NCBI RefSeq assembly: GCF_014266025.1
Contig: NZ_JACMYC010000013.1
Coordinates: 20,649-84,648 of the forward strand
Length of the DNA stretch: 64,000 nt
Direction of reading: 5' to 3'
Origin: Nocardioides deserti
Lineage (GTDB): Bacteria; Actinomycetota; Actinomycetes; Propionibacteriales; Nocardioidaceae
Below, one piece after another: positions 50,892-58,402 of the stretch (within the stretch, counting starts at the first letter, position 1; the number at the start of each line of letters is the position of its first letter). A program made the translations under genes and the position numbers. A model generated the notes under the pieces. The model did not search any database. It was not told where the DNA came from and was given only the letters and a program-made list of their open reading frames with translations.

Positions 50892-51656
50892 TCAGCCCGC
50901 GTCGAGCACCCGGCTGAGGAACCGCCGGGTCCGCTCCTCCCTCGGGTCGGTGAGCACCTCGGCGCCGCCGCGCTCGGCGACCCGGCCGCCGTCGAGGAAC
51001 AGCACCTGGTCGGCGACGTCGCGGGCGAAGCGGACCTCGTGGGTGACGATGACGAGAGTCCAGCCCTGCTCGGCGAGGTCGCGGACGACGTCGAGCACCT
51101 CGCCGACCAGCTCGGGGTCGAGCGCGGAGGTGGGCTCGTCGAGCAGCAGCACCTCCGGCCGCAGCGCGAGCGCCCGGGCGATGCCGACCCGCTGCTGCTG
51201 GCCGCCGGAGAGCTGTGAGGGGTAGGCGTCCTCCCGACCGGCCAGGCCGACCTGAGCCAGCAACGCGCGGGCGTCCTCGGTGGCCTCCTCCCGGTCCCGG
51301 CCCTGCACGTGCACCGGGCCCTCGAGGAGGTTCTGCAGGACGGTCTTGTGCGGGAAGAGGTGGTGGGACTGGAAGACCATGCCGCTGCGGGCGCGCAGCG
51401 CCTTGACCGCACGGCGGTACGCCGCCTTGCCGGCCGGTGGGTCCGCGAAGTTCAGCCGTGCGTCACCGATGCGCACCGTCCCGGCGTCGGGGGCCTCCAG
51501 GACGTTCAGGGACCGCAGCAGGGTCGTCTTGCCCGAGCCCGACGGTCCGAGGACCGCGGTCGCGGTGCCCGCGGTGGCGGTGAAGTCCACCCCGCGCAGG
51601 ACCCGCTGCTCGGCGAAGGACTTCTCCAGCCCGTGGACCTCGATCAGCTCACTCAT
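50892..51656 (-). CDS. Polar amino acid ABC importer, ATP-binding protein
   Basis: 254 aa from ATG 51656. Walker A GPSGSGKTT, the Q-loop FQSHHLFPHKTV, signature LSGGQQQRVGIARAL, Walker B VLLLDEPTSALDPE and the H-loop THEV are all present. This is the GlnQ/TcyN-type subfamily serving glutamine, cystine and other polar amino acids. The start overlaps the stop of the fused binding protein/permease gene by four bases, so the two form one operon and one importer. Confidence 0.92.
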   Translation of the reverse strand: MSELIEVHGLEKSFAEQRVLRGVDFTATAGTATAVLGPSGSGKTTLLRSLNVLEAPDAGTVRIGDARLNFADPPAGKAAYRRAVKALRARSGMVFQSHHLFPHKTVLQNLLEGPVHVQGRDREEATEDARALLAQVGLAGREDAYPSQLSGGQQQRVGIARALALRPEVLLLDEPTSALDPELVGEVLDVVRDLAEQGWTLVIVTHEVRFARDVADQVLFLDGGRVAERGGAEVLTDPREERTRRFLSRVLDAG

Positions 51657-53146
51657 GCCACGTACCTGCTCAGTCGTCGTTCGAGCGGCCCCTGCGCCAG
51701 GCTGACGAGGTAGCAGACCACCCAGAAGTACAGGGCCGCGAGCGCGTAGAGCGGGAGGTACTCGAACGTGGCGCCCGCCGTCACCTGGGCCTCCCGGAAG
51801 AGCTCGGGCACGAGGACGAGGGAGGCCAGCGAGGTGTCCTTGATGAGCGAGAGCAGTGTGTTGGAGAGCGGCGGGACGGCGATCCGGGCGGCCTGGGGGA
51901 GGACGATGCGCCGCATCGACCGGCCGTAGTCCATGCCGATGACCGTGGCGGCCTCGTACTGCCCGCGAGGGACGGACAGGATCGCGGCGCGCAGGATCTC
52001 CGCGGCGTAGCCGCCGACGTTGAGGCTGAGCGCGATGATCGCCGCGGGGTAGGGGTCGAGGTCGACACCGAGCTGCGGCAGGCCGAAGAACACGATGAAC
52101 AGCTGCACCAGCAGGGGCGTGCCGCGGATGACCGAGATGTAGACCCGCGCGGTCCAGTCCAGGAGGCGGATGCCGGAGAGGCGGGCGAGGGCCGCGGCCA
52201 GTCCGAGCGCGAGGCCGAGGACGAAGCTCGCCAGGGTCAACGGCACGGTGCCGCGCAGCAGACCGACGAACATCGGCCACGCCGTGTCCTGGACGACCTC
52301 CGACCGGGTCCGGGTGTCGGAGGCCTCCACGTCCACGTCGGTGGTGCCGCCCTCGACGGTCACGTCGGCGCCGAAGTAGTCCTCCGAGATCTGCTCGAGC
52401 GTGCCGTCCTCCCGCAGCGCCGCGAGGGCGTCGTCGGCCTCCTGGCGCAGCTCCGCGTCGGCCTTCGTGAAGGCCAGCGCCTGCGCCAGGACCTCGTCGC
52501 CGGCCGGGCCGGCGATCTTCACCTCGTCGCTGCCGGAGGTCGCGAGGTAGTCGAGCACCGCGATGTTGTCGTTGACGATCGCGTCGACGCGGCCCTGGAC
52601 GAGCAGCTCGACGCCCGGGCCGAAGTCCTGGACGTAGTCGATCTCCGCGCCGGCGTCCTTGGCCACCGCCGCCCAGTTGCTGCTCGCGGTCTGCGCGGTC
52701 GTCCGTCCCTCGAGGTCCTCGAGGGTGGTGATGTCGTCGGTGTCCGAGGCGGTGACGATGACGCCACGGGAGTAGGTGTACGGCGTGCTGAACAGGTAGC
52801 GCGCCTCGCGCTCGGGCGTGACGGTCACCTGGTTGGCGATGACGTCGAGCCGCCCGGTGTCCAGGGCGGGGAAGAGCGCGTCGAACGGTGCCTCGGTGAA
52901 CCGCAGGTCCCAGCCCGCCTCCTCCGCAACGGCCCGGACGACGTCGACGTCGAAGCCGGTCAGCTCGTTGGACTCGGGGTCGCGGTAGCTGAACGGCGGG
53001 TAGACCCCCTCCGTGCCGACGCGTACGACGCGGGGCTGGTCGCCGTCGACGGTGGCGGCGGCCGGACCGAGGCCCAGGGGCAGGCCGAGCAGCACGCCGC
53101 AGACCACCAGGGGCAGCAGGAGCAGGCGGACCGACGGCACGACCAT
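51653..53146 (-). CDS. Polar amino acid ABC importer: substrate-binding protein fused to permease
   Basis: 497 aa from ATG 53146. A signal peptide (about 1-31) is followed by an SBP_bac_3 domain (about 40-265) beginning VGTEGVYPPFSYRD with GFDVDVVRAVAEEAG. A HisM/GlnP-type permease (about 280-490) follows, with GLLRGTVPLTL and the ATPase-contact EAA loop EAATVIGMDYGRSMRRIVLP. A single chain thus carries both solute capture outside and the channel, a layout known from some Firmicutes and actinobacterial transporters. The substrate is most likely a polar amino acid such as cystine or glutamine; this is inferred from family only. Confidence 0.88.
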   Translation of the reverse strand: MVVPSVRLLLLPLVVCGVLLGLPLGLGPAAATVDGDQPRVVRVGTEGVYPPFSYRDPESNELTGFDVDVVRAVAEEAGWDLRFTEAPFDALFPALDTGRLDVIANQVTVTPEREARYLFSTPYTYSRGVIVTASDTDDITTLEDLEGRTTAQTASSNWAAVAKDAGAEIDYVQDFGPGVELLVQGRVDAIVNDNIAVLDYLATSGSDEVKIAGPAGDEVLAQALAFTKADAELRQEADDALAALREDGTLEQISEDYFGADVTVEGGTTDVDVEASDTRTRSEVVQDTAWPMFVGLLRGTVPLTLASFVLGLALGLAAALARLSGIRLLDWTARVYISVIRGTPLLVQLFIVFFGLPQLGVDLDPYPAAIIALSLNVGGYAAEILRAAILSVPRGQYEAATVIGMDYGRSMRRIVLPQAARIAVPPLSNTLLSLIKDTSLASLVLVPELFREAQVTAGATFEYLPLYALAALYFWVVCYLVSLAQGPLERRLSRYVA

Positions 53147-53361
53147 GCCGTACCCCTCCGGACCCTAGGGGACTCTCTCCCGAACCCCGTCGCGGGAGGC
53201 CGCCTCCGGCACGCCGGAGCCGGGTGCGCGCGTTCCCGGTCGGCCCGGCGCCATCCGCCGTACGATCCCGACGAACGCACACGCCGTGCGCCGACGGCCC
53301 GACCGGACCGTGTGCGGCGCCGACCGCGGCCGTCAGGCCGACACAGGAGGGCACTCGGCAC

Positions 53362-54474
53362 ATGGGCTTCATGGACAAGGTCCGGGGACAGTTCATCGAC
53401 ATCGTCGAGTTCCTCGACGACACGCGGGACACGATCGTGTGGCGGTTCCCGCGGCAGGGGAACGAGATCAAGATGGGCGCCCAGCTCGTCGTCCGCGAGG
53501 GCCAGATGGCGGTGTTCGTCGACGAGGGCCAGATCGCGGACGTCTTCTCGCCGGGCACCTACGAGCTGACGACCGAGAACATCCCGATTCTCAGCACGCT
53601 CAAGGGCTGGAAGTACGGGTTCAACTCGCCCTTCAAAGCGGAGGTCTACTTCGTCGGGACCCGGCAGTACACCGACATGAAGTGGGGCACGCAGAACCCC
53701 TTCACCGTCCGCGACGCCGAGTTCGGCATCGTGCGGCTGCGCGCCTTCGGCACCTACGCGCTGCGCGTCACCGATCCCTCGGCGCTGCTGCAGCAGCTGG
53801 TCGGCTCGGACCCCGACTTCGTGACCGGCGAGGTCGAGGAGTTCCTCCGCCAGGTCATCGTCGAGGCGGTCACCACCGCGCTGGCCGGCGCCGGGATCCC
53901 GATGCTCGACCTCGCCGCCAACCAGGCCGAGATTTCCAAGACCCTCGTCGGGACGCTGTCGGCGAGCCTGGCGGAGTACGGCATCGCGCTGCCGCGCTTC
54001 GTCATCGAGAACATCTCCGTCCCGCCGGAGGTCGAGAAGGCGCTCGACAAGCGCAGCCAGATGGGCATCGTCGGCGATCTCGGCGCCTTCACCCAGTTCC
54101 AGGCGGCGACCGCGCTCGAGGACGCAGCGAACAACCCCGGCGCCGCCGGCTCCGGCGCGGGCATGGTCGTCGGCATGGGGCTCGGACAGGCCGCAGCGGG
54201 CGCCGTCGCCGGTGCCGGGCAGGCCGCCGCTGCGCCCGTCGCCCCCGCGGGACCGCCACCGCTCCCGGGCGCGCAGTGGTACGTCGCGTTCGATGGCCAG
54301 CAGGCCGGCCCGTTCGCCGCCGCCGCCCTGCCTGCCAAGGTCGCCGGCGGCCAGCTGAGCGCCGAGACGCTGGTCTGGCGCGACGGGATGGCCGCGTGGC
54401 AGCCCGCCGGCCAGGTCCCCGACCTCGCGGGCCTGTTCGCCGCGACCCCGCCGCCGCTCCCGCCGCAGGCCTGA
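53362..54474 (+). CDS. SPFH-domain protein with C-terminal GYF_2 domain
   Basis: 370 aa from ATG 53362 with AGGAGG upstream (spacing slightly long). An SPFH/Band-7-like 'virion core' domain (YdjI type) spans about 15-240, starting with IVWRFPRQGNEIKMGAQLVVREGQ. A Gly/Ala-rich hydrophobic segment (about 265-300) leads to a GYF_2 domain (WYVAFDGQQAGPF, about 312-360), which usually binds proline-rich peptides. It ends in PPPLPPQA. The next protein begins with the same kind of PPPLP motif, a plausible ligand for the GYF domain. SPFH proteins scaffold membrane microdomains; the function here is unknown. Confidence 0.82.
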   Translation: MGFMDKVRGQFIDIVEFLDDTRDTIVWRFPRQGNEIKMGAQLVVREGQMAVFVDEGQIADVFSPGTYELTTENIPILSTLKGWKYGFNSPFKAEVYFVGTRQYTDMKWGTQNPFTVRDAEFGIVRLRAFGTYALRVTDPSALLQQLVGSDPDFVTGEVEEFLRQVIVEAVTTALAGAGIPMLDLAANQAEISKTLVGTLSASLAEYGIALPRFVIENISVPPEVEKALDKRSQMGIVGDLGAFTQFQAATALEDAANNPGAAGSGAGMVVGMGLGQAAAGAVAGAGQAAAAPVAPAGPPPLPGAQWYVAFDGQQAGPFAAAALPAKVAGGQLSAETLVWRDGMAAWQPAGQVPDLAGLFAATPPPLPPQA

Positions 54475-54475
54475 G

Positions 54476-55759
54476 ATGACCGGTACGCCGCCGCCGCTCC
54501 CGCAGACCGGTCCCGGGGAGCCGCCGCCGCTCCCGCCGCAGGCTGCGGCGCCCGACGCGACGTCCGACGCCGGGCCGGCTCGGGTGGACCCGGCGGACGT
54601 GCTGTTCGCGTCCTGCCCCTCGTGCGGCTCGCAGGTCACCTACGCGCCCGGCACGACGGTGCTGACCTGCGGCGCGTGCGGAGCGTCCCGCACCATCGAG
54701 GCCGGCGAGGACACCACGGTCGACGAGCACTCCTTCGAGGACTGGATCGCCGCCAACGCCCACGTCCGGGTCGCCTCGCTCGGCGGGCAGGTCCTGCGCT
54801 GCGAGGGGTGCGGCGCCCAGGTCGAGACCACCGACCTGGCCGAGACCTGCCAGTTCTGCACCGGCCACCTCGTGGTGCTCTCGTCGCCCGACGGCCTCGT
54901 CGCGCCCGAGGGGGTCGTGCCGTTCGCGGTCGCGAAGGACGGGGCCCAGGCGGCGTTCAAGGAGTGGGTGGGCTCGCGCTGGTTCGCGCCGACCTCGCTG
55001 AAGAAGGTCGGCAGCGCCCACTCGCTCCAGGGCACCTACGTGCCGCACTGGACCTTCGACGCCCGGACGAGCAGCCACTACACCGGCAAGCGCGGCGACC
55101 ACTACTACGTCACCCGCACCCGGACCGTCTCCGACGGCAACGGCGGCACGCGGACCGAGACCTACCAGGACCGCGAGACCCGCTGGTCCCGGGCCTCCGG
55201 CCGGGTGGCGCGGGACTTCGACGACGTGCTGGTGCCGGCGACGACCCGGCTCGACCCGAAGCGCCTCGACGAGATGGGTCCGTGGCAGCTCGACACCGGG
55301 GTGGCGTACCAGCCGGAGTACCTGTCGGGGTACTCCGCGCTGCGCTACGACGTCGACCCGCAGGACGGCTCGCAGACCGCACGCGCCGAGATGGCCGAGG
55401 TCATCGAGGACGACGTCCGTCGCGACATCGGCGGCGACGAGCAGCGCATCTCGCGGGTCGACACCTCCTACGCCTCGGTGATGTTCAAGCTGGTGCTGCT
55501 GCCGTTGTGGCTGGCGACGTACACCCATGGCGGCAAGCAGTGGCAGGTCATGGTCAACGCCAACACCGGCAAGGTGACCGGTGACCGTCCGTGGTCGGCC
55601 GTCAAGATCACCTTGGCGGTCCTCGCCGCGATCATCGTGCTGACCACCATCGTGGTGCTGGTCGTGCAGGCCCGGGAGGGCTCCTCGGGCGGCGCGCCGG
55701 CCGGCTGGGAGACGGGGACCAGCCGGTCCTCCGGAGTCCCGGTGCCCGGCTCTCCGTAG
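54476..55759 (+). CDS. Zinc-ribbon membrane protein partnered with the SPFH-GYF protein
   Basis: 427 aa from ATG 54476, one base after the preceding stop. The N-terminal 35 residues are Pro-rich with PPPLP repeats. Two zinc ribbons follow: CPSCGS with CGACGAS (about 43-67) and CEGCGAQ with CQFCTG (about 109-131). A middle domain (about 150-330) has conserved YVPHWTFDARTSSHYTG and a repeated aromatic pattern. A membrane helix lies near 375-405. The gene always appears to be read with its SPFH partner here, giving a two-component module. It was sometimes annotated as a TFIIB-type zinc-ribbon protein; no enzymatic motif is evident. Confidence 0.78.
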   Translation: MTGTPPPLPQTGPGEPPPLPPQAAAPDATSDAGPARVDPADVLFASCPSCGSQVTYAPGTTVLTCGACGASRTIEAGEDTTVDEHSFEDWIAANAHVRVASLGGQVLRCEGCGAQVETTDLAETCQFCTGHLVVLSSPDGLVAPEGVVPFAVAKDGAQAAFKEWVGSRWFAPTSLKKVGSAHSLQGTYVPHWTFDARTSSHYTGKRGDHYYVTRTRTVSDGNGGTRTETYQDRETRWSRASGRVARDFDDVLVPATTRLDPKRLDEMGPWQLDTGVAYQPEYLSGYSALRYDVDPQDGSQTARAEMAEVIEDDVRRDIGGDEQRISRVDTSYASVMFKLVLLPLWLATYTHGGKQWQVMVNANTGKVTGDRPWSAVKITLAVLAAIIVLTTIVVLVVQAREGSSGGAPAGWETGTSRSSGVPVPGSP

Positions 55760-55857
55760 GTCTCCCGGACGTCTCCGGGGGGCCTGTCAGGGGTCTCCGT
55801 CACGCCCCCGTCGCACGACCTTCACGTGCTGCTTTCACAGAAGTCGCTCCGAAAGGT

Positions 55858-55884
55858 TTGCAACCGGCCCAGGCTTGGTACTGT
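55858..55884 (+). promoter_or_regulatory. Candidate promoter of the cold-shock gene
   Basis: TTGCAA (55858-55863) and TACTGT (55879-55884) with a short 15-base spacer. If used, it gives a leader of about 165 bases before the cold-shock ORF, the kind of long structured leader known from cspA mRNAs. The spacer length makes this tentative. Confidence 0.35.
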
Positions 55885-56056
55885 CGTGCCTGCAACAGGT
55901 GCAAGTTCCAGCTGGTCTGACGCCCGCGGAGTTTGTGATCCAACGGCGTTTCTGTTCTGTGGTGCAACCAATCACGGGTCGGAGCGACGTGTCACCGCAT
56001 CTGGTGCGGGCCGCCGAGGTGGCGGCTCTCGCCCCGACGAAAGAGGAATGAGCACA

Positions 56057-56260
56057 ATGGCTCAGGGCACCGTGAAGTGGTTCAACGCTGAGAAGGGCTT
56101 CGGCTTCATCGCGCAGGAGGACGGCGGCGACGACGTCTTCGTGCACTACTCGGCGATCCAGACCCAGGGCTACAAGTCCCTGGACGAGAACCAGAAGGTC
56201 GAGTTCGACGTGACCCAGGGCCCCAAGGGTCCCCAGGCCGAGAACGTCCGCCCCGTCTGA
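56057..56260 (+). CDS. cspA: Cold-shock protein (CspA family)
   Basis: 67 aa from ATG 56057; an ATG three codons earlier (56048) is adjacent to the AGAGGA site and less likely. The cold-shock fold is complete, with RNP1 KGFGFI and RNP2 VFVHYSAI. The C-terminus GPQAENVRPV matches actinobacterial CspA proteins. It binds single-stranded RNA/DNA and melts mRNA structure. An untranslated leader without genes precedes it (from 55760), and a strong terminator follows 60 bases after the stop. Confidence 0.95.
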   Translation: MAQGTVKWFNAEKGFGFIAQEDGGDDVFVHYSAIQTQGYKSLDENQKVEFDVTQGPKGPQAENVRPV

Positions 56261-56320
56261 TCCCTGCGAGCTTCGCTCGTAGCAGCACGGAGCGCCGGGC
56301 AGCACCTGCCCAGGTCTCAC

Positions 56321-56352
56321 ACGAGGCCCCACCCGCACGGGTGGGGCCTCGT
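56321..56352 (+). terminator. Terminator of the cold-shock gene
   Basis: A perfect 14-bp stem (56321-56334 with 56339-56352), loop GCAC, followed by GCCATTTCG, which is modestly T-rich. Confidence 0.8.
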
Positions 56353-56486
56353 GCCATTTCGTGCCCCGTCCGCGACCTCGCGTCCCGGGCCGGCGGGAGC
56401 CGGATCGGGTCGGGACGGAACCACCCGTCCGGGCCACGGTGGCGCGGAAGGTTTGACCGTAGAGTGGCGCGGGAAGGTGAGTGCGG

Positions 56487-56693
56487 ATGAGCGAGGAACG
56501 ACAGGCCACGAGCGGGCAGACGGAGGCGGGCGTGCACGACCAGTTCGACGTGACGCTCGAGGACGCCGACCTGCTCGGTGAGGTCGAGCTGACCACCAAC
56601 CTGATCATCGCCGCGAGCGAGTCCGAGGAGCACCTGAGCAACGACGAGATCGACCGCATCCTCGGCGTCGCCCCGCCGCGTCGCGAGGACTGA
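56487..56693 (+). CDS. Small acidic hypothetical protein
   Basis: 68 aa from ATG 56487 with GGGAAGGTGA upstream. It is acidic with a central helical segment (LLGEVELTTNLIIAASESEEHL) and the C-terminal pattern LSNDEIDRILG. The latter is seen in several short actinobacterial proteins of unknown function. It has no cysteine, membrane helix or signal peptide. It stands alone between the cold-shock gene and the copper operon. Confidence 0.65.
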   Translation: MSEERQATSGQTEAGVHDQFDVTLEDADLLGEVELTTNLIIAASESEEHLSNDEIDRILGVAPPRRED

Positions 56694-56799
56694 CGCAAGG
56701 ACTGACGCCGTCGCCACGGCGTACCCACGCCGGCGCACCCGAGCCCGCCCGACCACCCGGTCCGGCGGGCTCGTCGCATGTCTGGTTCGTCACGCGGGC

Positions 56800-56829
56800 T
56801 TGGATAGGGGTACCCCCTACGGGTATAGT
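56800..56829 (+). promoter_or_regulatory. Leaderless csoR promoter overlapped by a CsoR-type operator
   Basis: TTGGAT (56800-56805) and TATAGT (56824-56829) with an 18-base spacer. Seven bases after the -10 box stands the ATG of csoR at 56836, so the transcript is probably leaderless. The spacer and -10 hold a G/C-tract palindromic region (56804-56828, including GGGGTACCCC and TACCCCCTACGGGTATA) of the type bound by CsoR. Apo-repressor would block RNA polymerase; Cu(I) would release it. Confidence 0.7.
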
Positions 56830-56835
56830 CGAGGT

Positions 56836-57153
56836 ATGGACGACCAGACCCCAGCACCCGGGCACGAGCACCAGCACGGCTACCTGTCGCAGAAGGACGA
56901 CTTCCTCAAGCGGCTGCGCCGCATCGAGGGGCAGGCGCGCGGGCTGCAGCGGATGGTGGAGGAGGAGCAGTACTGCATCGACATCCTCACCCAGGTCTCC
57001 GCGATGACGAAGGCCCTCCAGGCGGTCTCGCTCGGCCTGCTGGACGAGCACCTGCGCCACTGCGTCGTCGACGCGGCGCGCGCCGGGGACGCCGAGGGCG
57101 CCGAGAAGGTCGAGGAAGCCATGGCCGCGATCACGCGCCTGGTGAAGTCCTGA
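56836..57153 (+). CDS. csoR: Copper-sensing repressor CsoR
   Basis: 105 aa from ATG 56836. It is an all-helical DUF156/CsoR protein with KRLRRIEGQARGLQRMV and the Cu(I) ligand set Cys47, His72, Cys76, with spacing of 25 and 4 as in the M. tuberculosis protein. His-rich residues 10-14 are an N-terminal extension. It binds the operator over its own promoter and derepresses the following copper genes when Cu(I) binds. It is the first gene of csoR-copZ-(His-rich protein)-copA. Confidence 0.93.
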   Translation: MDDQTPAPGHEHQHGYLSQKDDFLKRLRRIEGQARGLQRMVEEEQYCIDILTQVSAMTKALQAVSLGLLDEHLRHCVVDAARAGDAEGAEKVEEAMAAITRLVKS

Positions 57154-57154
57154 G

Positions 57155-57190
57155 CACGACCACCAGCACGACCACCAGCACGACCACCAG
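57155..57190 (+). repeat. Triple 12-bp tandem repeat between csoR and copZ
   Basis: Three exact copies of CACGACCACCAG (57155-57166, 57167-57178, 57179-57190) follow the csoR stop codon directly. They are non-coding here. Translated in frame they would give His/Asp/Thr-type residues reminiscent of metal-binding tails, so the array may be the relic of a longer csoR C-terminus. Confidence 0.75.
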
Positions 57191-57218
57191 CACCGAGCAC
57201 CTGCACCGAGGAGACGAG

Positions 57219-57425
57219 ATGAGCACGAGCACCACCTGGACCGTCACCGGCATGACCTGCGCCCACTGCGAGGCGTCGGTCCGCGAGGAGATCGGCGAGC
57301 TCGCCGGGGTCGAGTCGGTCACCGCCGACCACACCAGCGGCGAGGTCGTGGTCACCAGCGCCGAGCCGATCGAGCGGTCCGCGGTCGCGGCAGCGGTGGC
57401 CGAGGCCGGGTACGAGCTGACCTGA
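57219..57425 (+). CDS. copZ: Copper chaperone CopZ (heavy-metal-associated domain)
   Basis: 68 aa from ATG 57219 with GAGGAG upstream. It is a single HMA ferredoxin-like domain with the Cu(I) motif GMTCAHC (Cys14, Cys17) and the end AVAEAGYEL. It carries Cu(I) in the cytoplasm to the P-type ATPase encoded two genes downstream. Its stop overlaps the next start by one base (TGATG). Confidence 0.93.
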   Translation: MSTSTTWTVTGMTCAHCEASVREEIGELAGVESVTADHTSGEVVVTSAEPIERSAVAAAVAEAGYELT

Positions 57426-58402
57426 TGCGTACGTCGACGCGGGTCGCCGGCTTCGTCGCCGTGCTGGCCCTGGTCCTGGCGGCCGGCTGGGCCGGTGGTC
57501 GCTGGCTCGGCCCGGACGAGGACACGGTGGCCGCCGACTCCGCGGGCCACGGCCACGCGGACGACGCCACGGCCGGGTCCGCCGGCGGGTCCGCGGGCGG
57601 GCACGGCGACCACGGTGAGCACGGCGCGGCTGTCGCCGCCGGGCTCCAGGTCAGCGAGCACGGCCACACGCTGACCCTCGCCGAGGACACGCTGCCGGCG
57701 GGCCGGCAGGAGCTCGCCTTCACGATCGAGGGCGAGGACGGGCCGGTGACGGCGTACGACGTCGCGCACGAGAAGGAGCTGCACCTCATCGTGGTGCGGC
57801 GGGACCTGACCGGCTTCCAGCACGTCCACCCGACGATGGACGCCGACGGCACCTGGCGGGTCGACGTCGACCTCGAGCCGGGCCCGTGGCGGGTCTTCGC
57901 CGACTTCAAGCCGACCGGCGGCGAGGCGCACGTGCTGGGCGCGGACCTGTTCGTGCCGGGTGGCTTCGAGCCCGAGCCGGTGGGGGAGCAGCAGCTCGCC
58001 GCGAGCGTCGACGGGTACGACGTGAACCTCGGCGGCGGCTTCACGGTCGGCGCCGCGTCGACCCTGACCGCGACGGTGAGCAAGGACGGCGAGGTCGTGG
58101 ACCTCGAGCCGTACCTCGGCGCCACCGGCCACCTGGTCGCGCTGCGCGCCGGCGACCTCGGCTACCTCCACGTGCACCCGGAGGACACCGACCGGGCCGA
58201 GTTCGCCACGGCGTTCCCGTCGGTGGGGACCTATCGGCTGTTCCTCGACTTCAAGCACGGCGGTGTGGTGCGGACCGCCGCCTTCACCGTGCAGGTCGAG
58301 GGCGCCGGCCACGACCACGGCACGCACAGCCACGGCGACGAGGGCGAGCACGAGGGCGGCCACAAGAACGGAAGCGAGGACGGGCACAGCCATGACCACT
58401 GA
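57425..58402 (+). CDS. His-rich exported protein of the copper operon
   Basis: 325 aa from ATG 57425. An N-terminal hydrophobic segment (about 7-27) acts as signal or anchor. A His/Gly/Asp-rich linker (about 38-65) leads to two beta-rich halves with LHLIVVRRDLTGFQHVHPTMDADGTW (about 119-144) and LGYLHVHPEDTDRAEF (about 243-258). The C-terminal 35 residues are again His-rich. The repeated HVHP motif suggests metal ligands. It probably binds copper outside the membrane, passing it on or buffering it after export. Such proteins recur in actinobacterial copper operons but have no established name. The start overlaps the copZ stop, and its end overlaps the ATPase gene by 11 bases. Confidence 0.8.
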   Translation: MRTSTRVAGFVAVLALVLAAGWAGGRWLGPDEDTVAADSAGHGHADDATAGSAGGSAGGHGDHGEHGAAVAAGLQVSEHGHTLTLAEDTLPAGRQELAFTIEGEDGPVTAYDVAHEKELHLIVVRRDLTGFQHVHPTMDADGTWRVDVDLEPGPWRVFADFKPTGGEAHVLGADLFVPGGFEPEPVGEQQLAASVDGYDVNLGGGFTVGAASTLTATVSKDGEVVDLEPYLGATGHLVALRAGDLGYLHVHPEDTDRAEFATAFPSVGTYRLFLDFKHGGVVRTAAFTVQVEGAGHDHGTHSHGDEGEHEGGHKNGSEDGHSHDH

